The notes: generated by a model not told the origin, from the letters alone. Numbered from the stretch's first letter, positions 51,931-60,762 are shown. The stretch: DNA of 64,000 bases from Vitreoscilla stercoraria DSM 513 (GCF_000382305.1 NZ_KB908021.1:102295-166294), one strand, 5' to 3'. Made by a program: numbers and translations.

Positions 51931-53202
51931 ATGCGTCATGAAACCGCTGCTTTACATGCAGGTTATGAAATCGATCCAACGACCAAAGCCGTAGCAGTTC
52001 CGATTTACCAAACCACCAGTTATGCTTTTGACAATACCCAACATGGCGCAGATTTATTCAATTTGAATGTCGCGGGCAATATTTATACCCGCATCATGAA
52101 TCCGACCACTGCGGTTTTAGAAGCGCGTTTGGCGCAATTGGAAGGCGGCATTGCGGCTTTGTGTGTGGCCTCAGGCATGGCAGCAATCACTTATGCGGTA
52201 CAAACTTTGGTCAGCGCAGGCGACAACATCATCGCCACCAAAACCTTATACGGTGGCACTTACAATTTGTTTGCGCATACTTTGCCACACCAAGGCGTGG
52301 AAGTTCGTTTTGTCGATCCTAACCGTCCTGAAGACATCGCAGCATTGACCGATGCCAAAACCAAATTGGTATATTGCGAAAGCATTGGCAATCCTGCCAT
52401 CAATGTCGTGGACATTCCTGCTTTTGCTGATGCGGCACATGCACAAGGCTTGCCATTGGTGGTGGACAATACCGTTGCCACGCCATTGTTGTGTCCTGCT
52501 TTGGCATTGGGTGCGGACATTGTGGTGGAATCGTTGACCAAGTATATTGGTGGTCATGGTAACAGTATTGGTGGTGCGATCATTGATGGCGGCAAATTCG
52601 ATTGGGCGGCGCATGCTGAGCGTTTTCCACAATTGACCACGCCTGATGCGTCGTATCATGGCGTCAATTACAGCGAGCATTTTGGTGCAGCAGCGTTTAT
52701 TGCTCGTGCGCGTGTGGTGCCGCTGCGCAATATGGGTGCGGCTATCAGCCCGATGAATACATTTTTGATTTTACAAGGTTTGGAAACTTTGGCTTTGCGC
52801 ATGGAACGCCATTGTGACAATGCTTTGAAAGTGGCTCAATTCTTACAAAACCATGAGCAAGTGGCGTGGGTGAATTATCCGGGTTTGGATAACAGTCCTT
52901 ACAAAGCTTTGATTGAGCGTGATTTTGGCGGTAAAGCGTCGGGCTTGCTCAGTTTTGGTTTGAAAGATGGTCGTGAAGCTGGTGCACGTTTCATTGATGC
53001 TTTGCAATTGTTCACCCGTTTGGTCAATATTGGTGATGCGAAATCTTTGGCGTGTCATCCTGCCACCACCACACACCGCCAATTGAGCGATGAAGAGTTA
53101 CAGGCCGCTGGCGTGAGTGCCGATTTGGTGCGTTTGAGTGTGGGTATTGAGCACATTGAGGATTTGCTGGCGGATTTAGAGCAGGCTTTGGCGGCGGTTT
53201 AG
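51931..53202 (+). CDS. O-acetylhomoserine sulfhydrylase (MetY-type)
   Basis: A 423-residue PLP enzyme of the Cys/Met-metabolism family. The internal lysine is in VESLTKYIGGHGNSIGGAI; other residues include YTRIMNPTTAVLEARLAQLE and the C-terminal VRLSVGIEHIEDLLADL. The GGHGN motif is typical of O-acetylhomoserine sulfhydrylases, making homocysteine directly from sulfide. Start at 51931 after a good aatacggag site; a longer reading from 51853 is unlikely. Confidence 0.9.
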   Translation: MRHETAALHAGYEIDPTTKAVAVPIYQTTSYAFDNTQHGADLFNLNVAGNIYTRIMNPTTAVLEARLAQLEGGIAALCVASGMAAITYAVQTLVSAGDNIIATKTLYGGTYNLFAHTLPHQGVEVRFVDPNRPEDIAALTDAKTKLVYCESIGNPAINVVDIPAFADAAHAQGLPLVVDNTVATPLLCPALALGADIVVESLTKYIGGHGNSIGGAIIDGGKFDWAAHAERFPQLTTPDASYHGVNYSEHFGAAAFIARARVVPLRNMGAAISPMNTFLILQGLETLALRMERHCDNALKVAQFLQNHEQVAWVNYPGLDNSPYKALIERDFGGKASGLLSFGLKDGREAGARFIDALQLFTRLVNIGDAKSLACHPATTTHRQLSDEELQAAGVSADLVRLSVGIEHIEDLLADLEQALAAV

Positions 53203-53229
53203 TGTATTTTTAATGTTGAGGAAATTTTT

Positions 53230-53439
53230 ATGTATGAAGAAAGTAAACAACGAGCCATTAAACATGGCTATATAAGATATGAGAACTATCTCGGATATAA
53301 TGGGGAAGTATATGTTAAGAATAAGAAAATTTGGATACATAATATTGAGGCGCTAAAACATGAGCTTGGTTATACAAACGATAATAATCTTATAGAGCTT
53401 GGATATAACGTAGACGATTATTATCGATATAATGTTTGA
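53230..53439 (+). CDS. small hypothetical protein
   Basis: Sixty-nine residues rich in Y, N and K (MYEESKQRAIKHGYIRYENY). Good ribosome-binding site (gaggaaattttt). Markedly AT-rich compared with metY and rlmD. No family recognised. Confidence 0.5.
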   Translation: MYEESKQRAIKHGYIRYENYLGYNGEVYVKNKKIWIHNIEALKHELGYTNDNNLIELGYNVDDYYRYNV

Positions 53440-53467
53440 AAATTTAGATGAGATTTTAAAGTAGTTA

Positions 53468-53500
53468 ACAAGCGTCCTGTAACATTTACAGGACGCTTGT
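53468..53500. terminator. inverted uptake-like repeat, bidirectional terminator
   Basis: ACAAGCGTCCTGTAA facing its complement, between convergent small gene and rlmD-like gene. Confidence 0.82.
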
Positions 53501-53513
53501 TTATATCTTAAAT

Positions 53514-54635
53514 TTATATCGTTGTCACTTGTATGTCTTTGCGCACCAACACGCCTACTGTTTCGTAATGCTGCGTGGCTGGAAACAAATCAAACAAATC
53601 CACTTGCACCAATTCATATTCATCCAAACAAGTCACCATATCACGAGCAAAACTGGTCGGCTCACAAGCGATGAAAATCACTGCTTTGGGTTGGAATGCG
53701 GCGACAAAGTCTTTTAAGTTTTTCAAGCCTGAACGTGGTGGGTCGATAATTAAGCACGTTGGTTGCTGCAAATGTGTGGGAATAGCGGCCTGTAAACGTG
53801 TTAAAGCATCTTTGGCATACAGGTTTTGTGAAACAAATGTTTGAGTCTCGGTATTTTCAGGAGTATTGTCGCCATATTGATCCACGACCAAAGTTTGTTT
53901 GCCCAAAGGCAAGCTCAAATTGCCATTGCCGCCAAACAAATCATAAATGACCGCATCTTGTGGCAAATATTGCGTTGTCAAATGTGCCAACCATGTGGTG
54001 AGATAATGGTTCATGTGTGGGAAAACTTGCGTAAAACCACCATTGGCATAAGGACGGTTGACGCTGATGTGTATTTCATCGTCACGCCAATACAATTCAA
54101 TGTGACCGCGTACAGGTTCTTGTTCGACCAATTGTAGCCATGCTTGGTTTTCATACAAACCTAAAACCGCTTCACGCACTTGTGCTTGCATCAATTGGCA
54201 TTGAGAAACGGCAAACGGTTCATAATTAACATCCATCAGACCCAAAATTTGTTTGTCTTTTTGGTAATGCAATTGCACGCGGTTGCGATAATGAAAACGC
54301 TGTGGTGCAGCATGTACGGTAATATCCACAGGTGGGAATTTGCGTAGGTGGCGTTGTAAGGCTTGTTGCTTGAAATTCAATTCGGTTGGATAGTCCACAT
54401 GTTGGTAATCACAACCACCACATTGTGCATAATGAGGACAAGGCACATCTTGGCGTTTGGGTGAAGCTTGAATGATGTCGATGACATGGGCAAAGTGGAT
54501 GTTTTTTTTGCTGCGATAGACTTTGGCCTCTACTATTTCTTCAGGTAAGGTTTTGGCAATAAATGTAATTTGTCCATCGTCTTTGGCCACGCCTTGCCCC
54601 ATGGTGTCCAAATCTATGATTTTGTAGTGCGTCAT
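53514..54635 (-). CDS. 23S rRNA (uracil-5-)-methyltransferase RlmD/TrmA family
   Basis: A 373-residue enzyme with N-terminal TRAM-like domain, iron-sulfur ligands CPHYAQCGGCDY plus a fourth Cys in AVSQCQLM, SAM motif YDLFGGNGNLSLPLG, LIIDPPRSGLK and the catalytic Cys in ACEPTSFARDM. It is shorter than E. coli RlmD. It methylates C5 of a uridine in 23S rRNA; which one (U1939 or U747) is not decided. It contains an exact variant AGCGGCCTGTAA at 53784. Confidence 0.87.
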   Translation of the reverse strand: MTHYKIIDLDTMGQGVAKDDGQITFIAKTLPEEIVEAKVYRSKKNIHFAHVIDIIQASPKRQDVPCPHYAQCGGCDYQHVDYPTELNFKQQALQRHLRKFPPVDITVHAAPQRFHYRNRVQLHYQKDKQILGLMDVNYEPFAVSQCQLMQAQVREAVLGLYENQAWLQLVEQEPVRGHIELYWRDDEIHISVNRPYANGGFTQVFPHMNHYLTTWLAHLTTQYLPQDAVIYDLFGGNGNLSLPLGKQTLVVDQYGDNTPENTETQTFVSQNLYAKDALTRLQAAIPTHLQQPTCLIIDPPRSGLKNLKDFVAAFQPKAVIFIACEPTSFARDMVTCLDEYELVQVDLFDLFPATQHYETVGVLVRKDIQVTTI

Positions 54636-54789
54636 AATATTGTATAAGTCTTTATTGAAGCGAATTTGCCGCTATTGTACGCTAAAATAGGCAGGGTTTT
54701 AGCTGCATTATGGTACATCCATGCTAAAGCACGTAAATTTCAAAATAACATCACAACATATTTTTGGGCAGTAGAAAGCATAAGTACAC

Positions 54790-56010
54790 ATGGCATTGAC
54801 AGAATCTTGGTTAAAATCCCACCACCAAAAACCACATGACAAAGTCACAGAAGTGGCAGACAGGGACGGTATGAGTGTGCGGGTATCGCCTAAAGGGAAA
54901 ATTGTGTTTCAATTGCGCTTTCGCTGGCGTGGGAAAGCGCAACGTTTGGATTTAGGCGTTTATCCTGACATGTCATTGAAACAAGCACGCTTACACACTT
55001 GGGAGATGCGGGAGCAAATCGCTCAAGGCATAGACCCCAAGCAAGGCTTACAGGCCGCTTCTGATGATGATTTGCCTGCGGTTTTCGAGCGTTGGTATCA
55101 GGCTTATTGTGTTGTAAACAAGAAAAACCATGCCGATATCAAACGCTCTTTTGAAATTCATGTCTTTCCGCATTTTCAACGTCAATGTTTTGGTGACATC
55201 AGTTTGCAGCAATGGATGTTGTTATTGGACGATTTGGCTTTGCACAAAGAATCGATTGCCGCGCGGATTTTGTCCAATGCGCAACAATTGTACAAATGGG
55301 CGATGAAACGTGAATATGCCAAGCACAATGTCTTATTGGGTATTTCTGCCAAACATGATTTGCAAGTGAAAAAACGCAGTGGTGATAGGGTATTGAGCCA
55401 GACTGAAATTCAATGGCTGTGGCATGCTTTGAGTCATTCGCGCATGATGCTGAAAAACCAATTGTTTGTGAAACTGTGTTTGTTGTATGGTTGTCGCAAT
55501 GGTGAATTGCGCTTGGCTAAAAAAAGCGATTTTGATTTTCACACCAAAGTCTGGACTGTTCCACAAGAAAATCACAAAACAGGTGCTATCAGCGGTAAAG
55601 CTTTGTTGCGTCCCATAACCTCGCATACCGAGGCTTTATTGCATTTGGCCATGGATTTGAATGACAGTGAATTTTTGTTTTGTAATGCAGGTGGCGTAGA
55701 AGCGATGTCACGTTCTGTGCCTTTGTCTTTACCAACCAATATCATGCAATGGTTGAAATCTCAGCACCAAATAGACATGCCATATTGGTCTATGCATGAC
55801 TTGCGCCGTACCGCCCGCACCAATTTTAGCCGTTTGACCACGTTTGAAGTGGCTGAAATCATGTTAGGTCATGCATTACCTAAAATACAGGCCACTTACG
55901 ATCATTATGATTATTTGAGTGAGCAAACGGTGGCGTATGAAAAGTGGCATGAATGTGTTTTGGGATGGGTTAGCCATCATGATTTAGAAAAGCTGGCGTC
56001 CATCTTTTGA
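54790..56010 (+). CDS. tyrosine recombinase / phage integrase (DUF4102-type)
   Basis: A 406-residue integrase: N-terminal DUF4102 arm-binding domain (GKIVFQLRFRWRGKAQRLDL, LGVYPDMSLKQAR), SAM-like core-binding domain, C-terminal catalytic domain with R236 (GCRNGELR), H336-R339 (HDLRRTAR), H361 (LGHALP) and Y370. Intact. No tRNA or att duplication recognised beside it. It probably entered with the phage remnant to the right. Confidence 0.92.
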   Translation: MALTESWLKSHHQKPHDKVTEVADRDGMSVRVSPKGKIVFQLRFRWRGKAQRLDLGVYPDMSLKQARLHTWEMREQIAQGIDPKQGLQAASDDDLPAVFERWYQAYCVVNKKNHADIKRSFEIHVFPHFQRQCFGDISLQQWMLLLDDLALHKESIAARILSNAQQLYKWAMKREYAKHNVLLGISAKHDLQVKKRSGDRVLSQTEIQWLWHALSHSRMMLKNQLFVKLCLLYGCRNGELRLAKKSDFDFHTKVWTVPQENHKTGAISGKALLRPITSHTEALLHLAMDLNDSEFLFCNAGGVEAMSRSVPLSLPTNIMQWLKSQHQIDMPYWSMHDLRRTARTNFSRLTTFEVAEIMLGHALPKIQATYDHYDYLSEQTVAYEKWHECVLGWVSHHDLEKLASIF

Positions 56011-56174
56011 TACATAGTCAGTATCATAAAATTAGTTTTCTATTTTCAAATTTCAAAACGAGTTAGGTTACTGAATGAATTGAGGGCAGTCATTAATGAA
56101 TCATCCCGATGACTTTTAGCAATGGTTTCGTTACTTTTAACTTTTTTGCCAACAATCAATAATGCAGCACAGAC

Positions 56175-56207
56175 AAAGCGTCCTGTAAATGTTTACAGGA
56201 CGCTTTT
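56175..56207. terminator. inverted uptake-like repeat
   Basis: AAAGCGTCCTGTAAA facing TTTACAGGACGCTTT, 165 bases behind the integrase gene. Confidence 0.8.
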
Positions 56208-56224
56208 ATTTTTACAATTTTGAT

Positions 56225-56377
56225 TTATGTGCTGGTATCACAAAGCAACACAGCTTTGTTTTTTTGTGTATCTAAGCTCGCTTGATATGTCGTGTCCATC
56301 TCTATATTTACCTCTGTTTGATATTGAACCGATTTCAGCGTGTTTTTGACGCTGGCATATGGTGCATCAAACGTCAT
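56225..56377 (-). pseudogene. gene fragment cut by IS3-family element
   Basis: Fifty residues from an in-frame methionine (MTFDAPYASVKNTLKSVQYQ) to a stop at 56225. The frame ends at the insertion-sequence border, so this is probably the C-terminus of a longer protein. No family recognised. Confidence 0.35.
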
Positions 56378-56429
56378 GATGAACCGCCCCGGGTTTCTCG
56401 GAGACCTAACTTTCTGAGAGAATATCCGA

Positions 56430-56735
56430 ATGAAAAATACTTACTCACCTGAAATCCGTCAACGAGCGGTTCGCCTTTATCAAGAACAGCGCAGTGAATA
56501 TCCAACTCAGTGGGCCGCCACAGTGTCCATTGCCAGCAAGTTTGGCTGTACACCAGAAACACTGCGCACTTGGATTAAGAAGTTTGAAGCTGATCTGGCC
56601 GATAATGGGGCAGCGGCTGATCAAGCTCAACGCATTAAACAGCTCGAAAGAGACAATAAAGAGCTGCAACGCGCCAATGAAATTCTGCGCAAAGCTGCCG
56701 CTTTTTTCGCCCAGGCGGAGCTCGACCGCAAATAG
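56430..56735 (+). CDS. IS3-family transposase OrfA
   Basis: A 101-residue helix-turn-helix protein (YSPEIRQRAVRLYQEQ; SIASKFGCTPETLRTWIKKF) with a leucine-zipper-like C-terminus (RIKQLERDNKELQRANEILR). It binds the IS ends. Near its end the 0-frame heptamer T TTT TTC (56702-56708) is a -1 slippery site leading into orfB. Confidence 0.9.
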   Translation: MKNTYSPEIRQRAVRLYQEQRSEYPTQWAATVSIASKFGCTPETLRTWIKKFEADLADNGAAADQAQRIKQLERDNKELQRANEILRKAAAFFAQAELDRK

Positions 56736-56740
56736 GCGAT

Positions 56741-57640
56741 TTGTTGGATTTTATTCATGAACACAAAATGGTGTATGGGGTCGAGTCAATTTGCCGAGTA
56801 TTGCCGATTGCGCCATCCACTTATTATCGACATGCGCAAAGATTGAAACAGCCTGAATTGCGAGCCAAACGGTGCGTGTCGGATAAATGTTTATTGGCTC
56901 AAATCAACACTGTTTGGGAAGATAGTTTGCAAGTTTATGGTTACCGCAAAGTCTGGCACCAATTACAACGTGAAGGCGTTCAAGTTGCCCGCTGTACAGT
57001 TGCCAGACTGATGCGCAAACACAGCATACAAGGGGTTTGGCGGGGTAAAGGCAAACGCACTACAGTGTGTGATCCAGAGTTGCAACGGGCCGATGATTTG
57101 GTGAATCGGCAGTTTACAGCCAGTCGGCCAAATCAATTGTGGGTAGCCGATTTCACCTATGTGTCTACCCACCAGGGCTTTGTGTATACGGCTTTCATCA
57201 TCGATGTGTTTGCTCGGCGCATTGTTGGTTGGAAGGTGGCAAAACGGATGGATACCGACTTGGTGATGGATGCATTGGAGCAGGCTTTGCATGCCAGAAA
57301 CAAGCCCAAACACCTCATTCACCACAGTGATCGAGGCAGCCAATATCTGTCGATTCGTTACACCGAACGTTTACAGGCCGCTCAAGTGAAGGCTTCGGTC
57401 GGAACAACTGGTGATTCGTATGACAATGCTTTGGCTGAAACGGTGAATGGTTTGTACAAAACTGAGGTCATCCATCATCAAAAACCATGGAGGCGGATGA
57501 TTGATGTTGAATTAGCAACACTAAACTGGGTGGATTGGTTCAATCATCGACGTTTGTTAAGCTCGATAGGTTATGTTCCACCAGCCGAATTTGAAATGGC
57601 GTATTATCGCCAATTGGAAGAGTCAGCCAAAGTGGCATGA
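56741..57640 (+). CDS. IS3-family transposase OrfB (DDE integrase)
   Basis: A 299-residue DDE catalytic subunit: D in LWVADFTYVST, D in IHHSDRGSQYLS and E in NALAETVNGLYKTE, with the K/R seven residues on. Its frame lies -1 to orfA and is open upstream through the slippery heptamer, so the active enzyme is expected as an OrfAB fusion. Complete. Confidence 0.92.
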   Translation: MLDFIHEHKMVYGVESICRVLPIAPSTYYRHAQRLKQPELRAKRCVSDKCLLAQINTVWEDSLQVYGYRKVWHQLQREGVQVARCTVARLMRKHSIQGVWRGKGKRTTVCDPELQRADDLVNRQFTASRPNQLWVADFTYVSTHQGFVYTAFIIDVFARRIVGWKVAKRMDTDLVMDALEQALHARNKPKHLIHHSDRGSQYLSIRYTERLQAAQVKASVGTTGDSYDNALAETVNGLYKTEVIHHQKPWRRMIDVELATLNWVDWFNHRRLLSSIGYVPPAEFEMAYYRQLEESAKVA

Positions 57641-57679
57641 CTCAAGATAAACTGTCTCCGAAATACTTGGGTCGGTTCA

Positions 57680-57764
57680 TTCAACTTGGCATCATCGCTT
57701 TAAATCTTTATTGAATGAATTTCCTGATATTGATATTGACAGTTGGAAACTATGGAGTTCTTAA
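57680..57764 (+). pseudogene. C-terminal remnant, possibly Abi-family abortive infection protein
   Basis: Right of the IS, 27 codons read STWHHRFKSLLNEFPDIDID and end SWKLWSS. The pattern W...R...LL..FP resembles the C-terminus of AbiD/AbiF-like (Abi_2) proteins. The 5' part is not found on the other side of the IS, so it was probably deleted. Confidence 0.3.
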
Positions 57765-57773
57765 AATGAGAAA

Positions 57774-57823
57774 GCCCCCATTCTTGTTTTTCCTAGCCAA
57801 AAAAGCTAGGCAAAAATGGGGGA
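57774..57823. terminator. large imperfect hairpin
   Basis: Arms cccccatt...tttttcctagc and gctaggcaaaaatggggg with a 7-base loop. Probably a terminator for the truncated gene before it; also a possible replication or structure element. Confidence 0.5.
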
Positions 57824-58000
57824 GTTATTAGAATGAATTATATTTTTATCAGCCTTGATTGTCAACGTATTTCTATTGACTAATATTGTAAATTCTGTTA
57901 ATTCAAAAGCCTAAGAAATAATATTTACATAGGGAACGGTCCGAAAAGGCCGTTTTTTTATTCTTACAATGGATTCACTTTTAATTGAAAGGTGAAACCG
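57824..58000. other. intergenic with weak hairpin
   Basis: Contains aacggtcc-gaaa-ggccgtt followed by seven T (57934-57960), a probable terminator, then a Shine-Dalgarno (aaaggtg) for the next gene. Confidence 0.5.
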
Positions 58001-58234
58001 ATGCAACAGATTACTTTAACGGCCCAAGAGGCTGTAAAAGTCCAAGATTTGAACGTGGCATGGATGCAAAAATGGCTGAACGTACATGGCGCTTATCCTG
58101 CTCTGATTGTTGATGGCGATGGTGGCAGTTTAACCCGTGCAGCCATCATTCAATTATTCGCCAACAAAAATGCCATGCCGATTCTGGAATTCCAACTACA
58201 ACACATTGCTGAGCAGTTGGGTGATACCAAATGA
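58001..58234 (+). CDS. small phage protein, peptidoglycan-binding-like
   Basis: A 77-residue protein whose middle (ALIVDGDGGSLTRAAIIQLF) resembles the repeat of peptidoglycan-binding domains found in phage lysis genes. It lacks a catalytic domain. Overlaps the next gene by 4 bases. Start set at 58001 by the ribosome-binding site. Confidence 0.5.
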   Translation: MQQITLTAQEAVKVQDLNVAWMQKWLNVHGAYPALIVDGDGGSLTRAAIIQLFANKNAMPILEFQLQHIAEQLGDTK

Positions 58235-58596
58235 CTCTTATCGGATCTTTGCCAGCTGAATGTTTTTTTGCAGGTTGTTTTTTAGGGTTTTGTTTGGTGG
58301 GTGTACACAGCCGCGTGACCCGTTGGAACAGCGTGGCCACAATCGTGATTACCTCATTAATCGTGATTACCTCATTTGTGGCAGGCAGTTTGCCGCCATT
58401 TTTTGGGATGTGGTTAGGCTTGCCGCGTGAAGGCTATTTATTTGTAGCAGTATTCTCAGCCATTGCTTGGCCATTTATTTCGTTGCGACTACATGAAGCA
58501 TTTTTTGTAGCGTGTAACAAATTGATTTTGGCCATGCCTGATATATTGCCGGATGTGATTAAAAAGCTGTTGAGTAAGAAATGGGGAGGTGGCTGA
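58231..58596 (+). CDS. holin-like membrane protein, phage remnant
   Basis: A 121-residue protein with three hydrophobic segments (FFAGCFLGFCLVGV, ATIVITSLIVITSFVAG, YLFVAVFSAIAWPFI) and a basic C-terminus. Size, topology and position between two other small phage genes fit a class I holin. No family confirmed. Confidence 0.5.
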   Translation: MTLIGSLPAECFFAGCFLGFCLVGVHSRVTRWNSVATIVITSLIVITSFVAGSLPPFFGMWLGLPREGYLFVAVFSAIAWPFISLRLHEAFFVACNKLILAMPDILPDVIKKLLSKKWGGG

Positions 58597-58864
58597 GATG
58601 GTGATTTTACAATTCGTCATCTTGGCCGTGATGTTTGTTTTTTCTGCGTGCGTGGTGGCCAAAGAACGTTTTTGTTTGAATTGCCAACATGAAGTGGTGC
58701 GTTTGCTGTTTCATGCATCGTTTGGTACTTATGCCATGGCCCGAATCTATTGTTTGTTAAGATTTGATCCCTTGGTGCCGTGGTGGCTAATAGGAATAGA
58801 GGTTATATTAGCCATAATCATTTGTCTGCGTTTTTTGATAAAGTTATTCAAAGAGGAGAATTGA
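58589..58864 (+). CDS. small membrane protein, phage remnant
   Basis: A 91-residue protein with an N-terminal hydrophobic helix (ILQFVILAVMFVFSACVVA) and a C-terminal one (WLIGIEVILAIIICLRFLI). Overlaps the previous gene by 8 bases. Possibly a second holin or antiholin. Confidence 0.5.
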   Translation: MAEMVILQFVILAVMFVFSACVVAKERFCLNCQHEVVRLLFHASFGTYAMARIYCLLRFDPLVPWWLIGIEVILAIIICLRFLIKLFKEEN

Positions 58865-58980
58865 ATAATTAAGGGATATCTTCATTTAATAACAATACAG
58901 CAATGAAAAACTCAGTACAAATGAATCTTGATGCACTTTAGTGGTAGTGCTAAAATGTTTTTATTCTCAAGTTACAAAAG

Positions 58981-59005
58981 AAGCCCTGTTTTAGATGCAG
59001 GGCTT
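58981..59005 (+). terminator. terminator behind phage remnant
   Basis: Stem aagccctg/cagggctt with 9-base loop. Confidence 0.75.
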
Positions 59006-59078
59006 CCGTATTTTTAAAAATTAGCCAAATTTTTTATTTGTACATAATTGTGTACATATCACTATCAAAGACAGCAAG

Positions 59079-60680
59079 ATGATTGAAAAAATCCAAGAAG
59101 AATCAAAGCGAAGAAGGTCATTCGCAATCATTTCACATCCCGATGCGGGTAAAACCACTTTAACAGAAAAATTATTGCTGTTCTCGGGTGCTATCCAATC
59201 AGCAGGCACGGTCAAAGGTAAGAAGTCTGGCAAGTTTGCCACTTCAGACTGGATGGAAATTGAGAAACAACGTGGCATTTCGGTGGCATCATCAGTGATG
59301 CAATTTGATTACCGTGAACACGTTGTCAATTTGCTCGACACTCCCGGACACCAAGACTTCTCAGAAGATACTTATCGAGTATTAACAGCCGTAGACAGCG
59401 CTTTGATGGTGATTGATGCTGCCAAAGGTGTGGAAGAACAAACCATCAAATTGTTGAATGTTTGTCGTATGCGCAATACGCCGATTGTGACATTCATGAA
59501 CAAATATGACCGTGAAGTACGTGATTCTTTAGAATTGTTGGATGAGGTTGAAAGCGTCCTGAAAATTCGCTGTGCACCTGTGACTTGGCCAATTGGTATG
59601 GGCAAAAGTTTCCGTGGTGTGTACCACATGCTCAACGACGAAGTGTATTTGTTTGAAGCGGGCGCACAAAAACTCAGTCATGAGTTTGAAGTGATTCAAG
59701 GTTTGGACAACCCTCGCTTGGACGAATTGTTCCCTATGGAAATGGAACAATTGCGCATGGAAATTGAATTGGTACAGGCCGCTTCCAATGAGTTCAATTT
59801 GGAAGAATTCTTGGCAGGCGAATTAACACCGGTATTCTTCGGCTCAGCAATTAACAATTTTGGTGTGCGTGAAATCTTGGATGCCTTGATTGATTGGGCA
59901 CCAGCTCCGCATGCACGTGCAGCCATTGAACGCGTGGTAGAGCCAGACGAGGCAAAATTCACAGGTTTCGTGTTCAAAATTCAAGCCAATATGGACCCGA
60001 AACACCGTGACCGCATTGCATTTTTGCGTGTGTGTTCAGGCCAGTTTACCCGTGGCATGAAAATGAAACACATCCGTATTAACCGTGATATTGCAGCGTC
60101 TAGCGTGGTGACATTCATGTCACATGATCGCGAATTGGTCGAAGAAGCTTATTCAGGTGACATCATCGGCATTCCAAACCATGGCAATATTCAAATTGGT
60201 GACAGCTTCTCTGAAGGTGAAATTTTGACCTACACCGGCATCCCATTTTTCGCGCCTGAAATGTTCCGCAGTGTCCGTATTAAAAACCCTCTGAAGATGA
60301 AGCAATTGCAAAAAGGTTTGCAACAATTGGGTGAAGAAGGTGCGGTACAGGTTTTCAAACCACACAATGGCGGTGATTTGATTTTGGGTGCGGTGGGTGT
60401 GCTCCAGTTTGAAGTGGTTGCCGCTCGTTTGGCGGGTGAGTATGGTGTGGATGCGGTATTTGATTCTGCCAGCATTTGGTCGGCTCGTTGGGTGTCTTGT
60501 GACGATAAGAAAAAACTGGCTGAGTTTGAACGCGCCAATGTGTTGAATTTGTCTACCGATGCTGGTGGTAATTTGGCTTACTTGGCACCGAATCGGGTCA
60601 ATTTGAATTTGACCCAAGAACGTTGGCCTGACATCACATTCCATGAAACCCGTGAATTGAACCATACATTCAATGATTGA
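59079..60680 (+). CDS. prfC: peptide chain release factor 3
   Basis: A 533-residue translational GTPase that removes RF1/RF2 from the ribosome. G motifs: ISHPDAGKTTLTEKL (G1), DTPGHQDFSED (G3), MNKYDRE (G4). The C-terminal RF3 domain is intact (FRSVRIKNPLKMKQLQKGLQ). Contains one-mismatch uptake-like copies at about 59553 and 59773. Confidence 0.96.
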   Translation: MIEKIQEESKRRRSFAIISHPDAGKTTLTEKLLLFSGAIQSAGTVKGKKSGKFATSDWMEIEKQRGISVASSVMQFDYREHVVNLLDTPGHQDFSEDTYRVLTAVDSALMVIDAAKGVEEQTIKLLNVCRMRNTPIVTFMNKYDREVRDSLELLDEVESVLKIRCAPVTWPIGMGKSFRGVYHMLNDEVYLFEAGAQKLSHEFEVIQGLDNPRLDELFPMEMEQLRMEIELVQAASNEFNLEEFLAGELTPVFFGSAINNFGVREILDALIDWAPAPHARAAIERVVEPDEAKFTGFVFKIQANMDPKHRDRIAFLRVCSGQFTRGMKMKHIRINRDIAASSVVTFMSHDRELVEEAYSGDIIGIPNHGNIQIGDSFSEGEILTYTGIPFFAPEMFRSVRIKNPLKMKQLQKGLQQLGEEGAVQVFKPHNGGDLILGAVGVLQFEVVAARLAGEYGVDAVFDSASIWSARWVSCDDKKKLAEFERANVLNLSTDAGGNLAYLAPNRVNLNLTQERWPDITFHETRELNHTFND

Positions 60681-60699
60681 TTGGAACTGAAACAGTTCT

Positions 60700-60731
60700 C
60701 AAGCGTCCTGTAAATGTTTACAGGACGCTTC
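60700..60731. terminator. inverted uptake-like repeat, bidirectional terminator
   Basis: AAGCGTCCTGTAAATG facing its complement between convergent prfC and sstT. Confidence 0.82.
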
Positions 60732-60762
60732 TTTAATAAGGTGGCGTTATAATTAAAATGAT

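Larger units (their letters stand above)
56380..57679 (+). mobile_element. IS3-family insertion sequence (1300 bp)
   Basis: Imperfect 26-base terminal inverted repeats: TGAACCGCCCCGGGTTTCTC at the left against TGAACCGACCCAAGTATTTC (complement of the right end), both ending CGGAGAC. Contains orfA and orfB. No clear target duplication is seen (atga against ttca), so a deletion beside the element is possible. Confidence 0.88.

Noticed and set aside
56371..57690. Target-site duplication of the IS3-family element
   Set aside because: Flanks atga and ttca do not match, so none is reported.
23062..60731. Repeated inverted pairs taken as a CRISPR array or REP elements
   Set aside because: They are scattered singly behind genes over tens of kilobases, without spacers or cas genes; terminator plus uptake signal explains them better.
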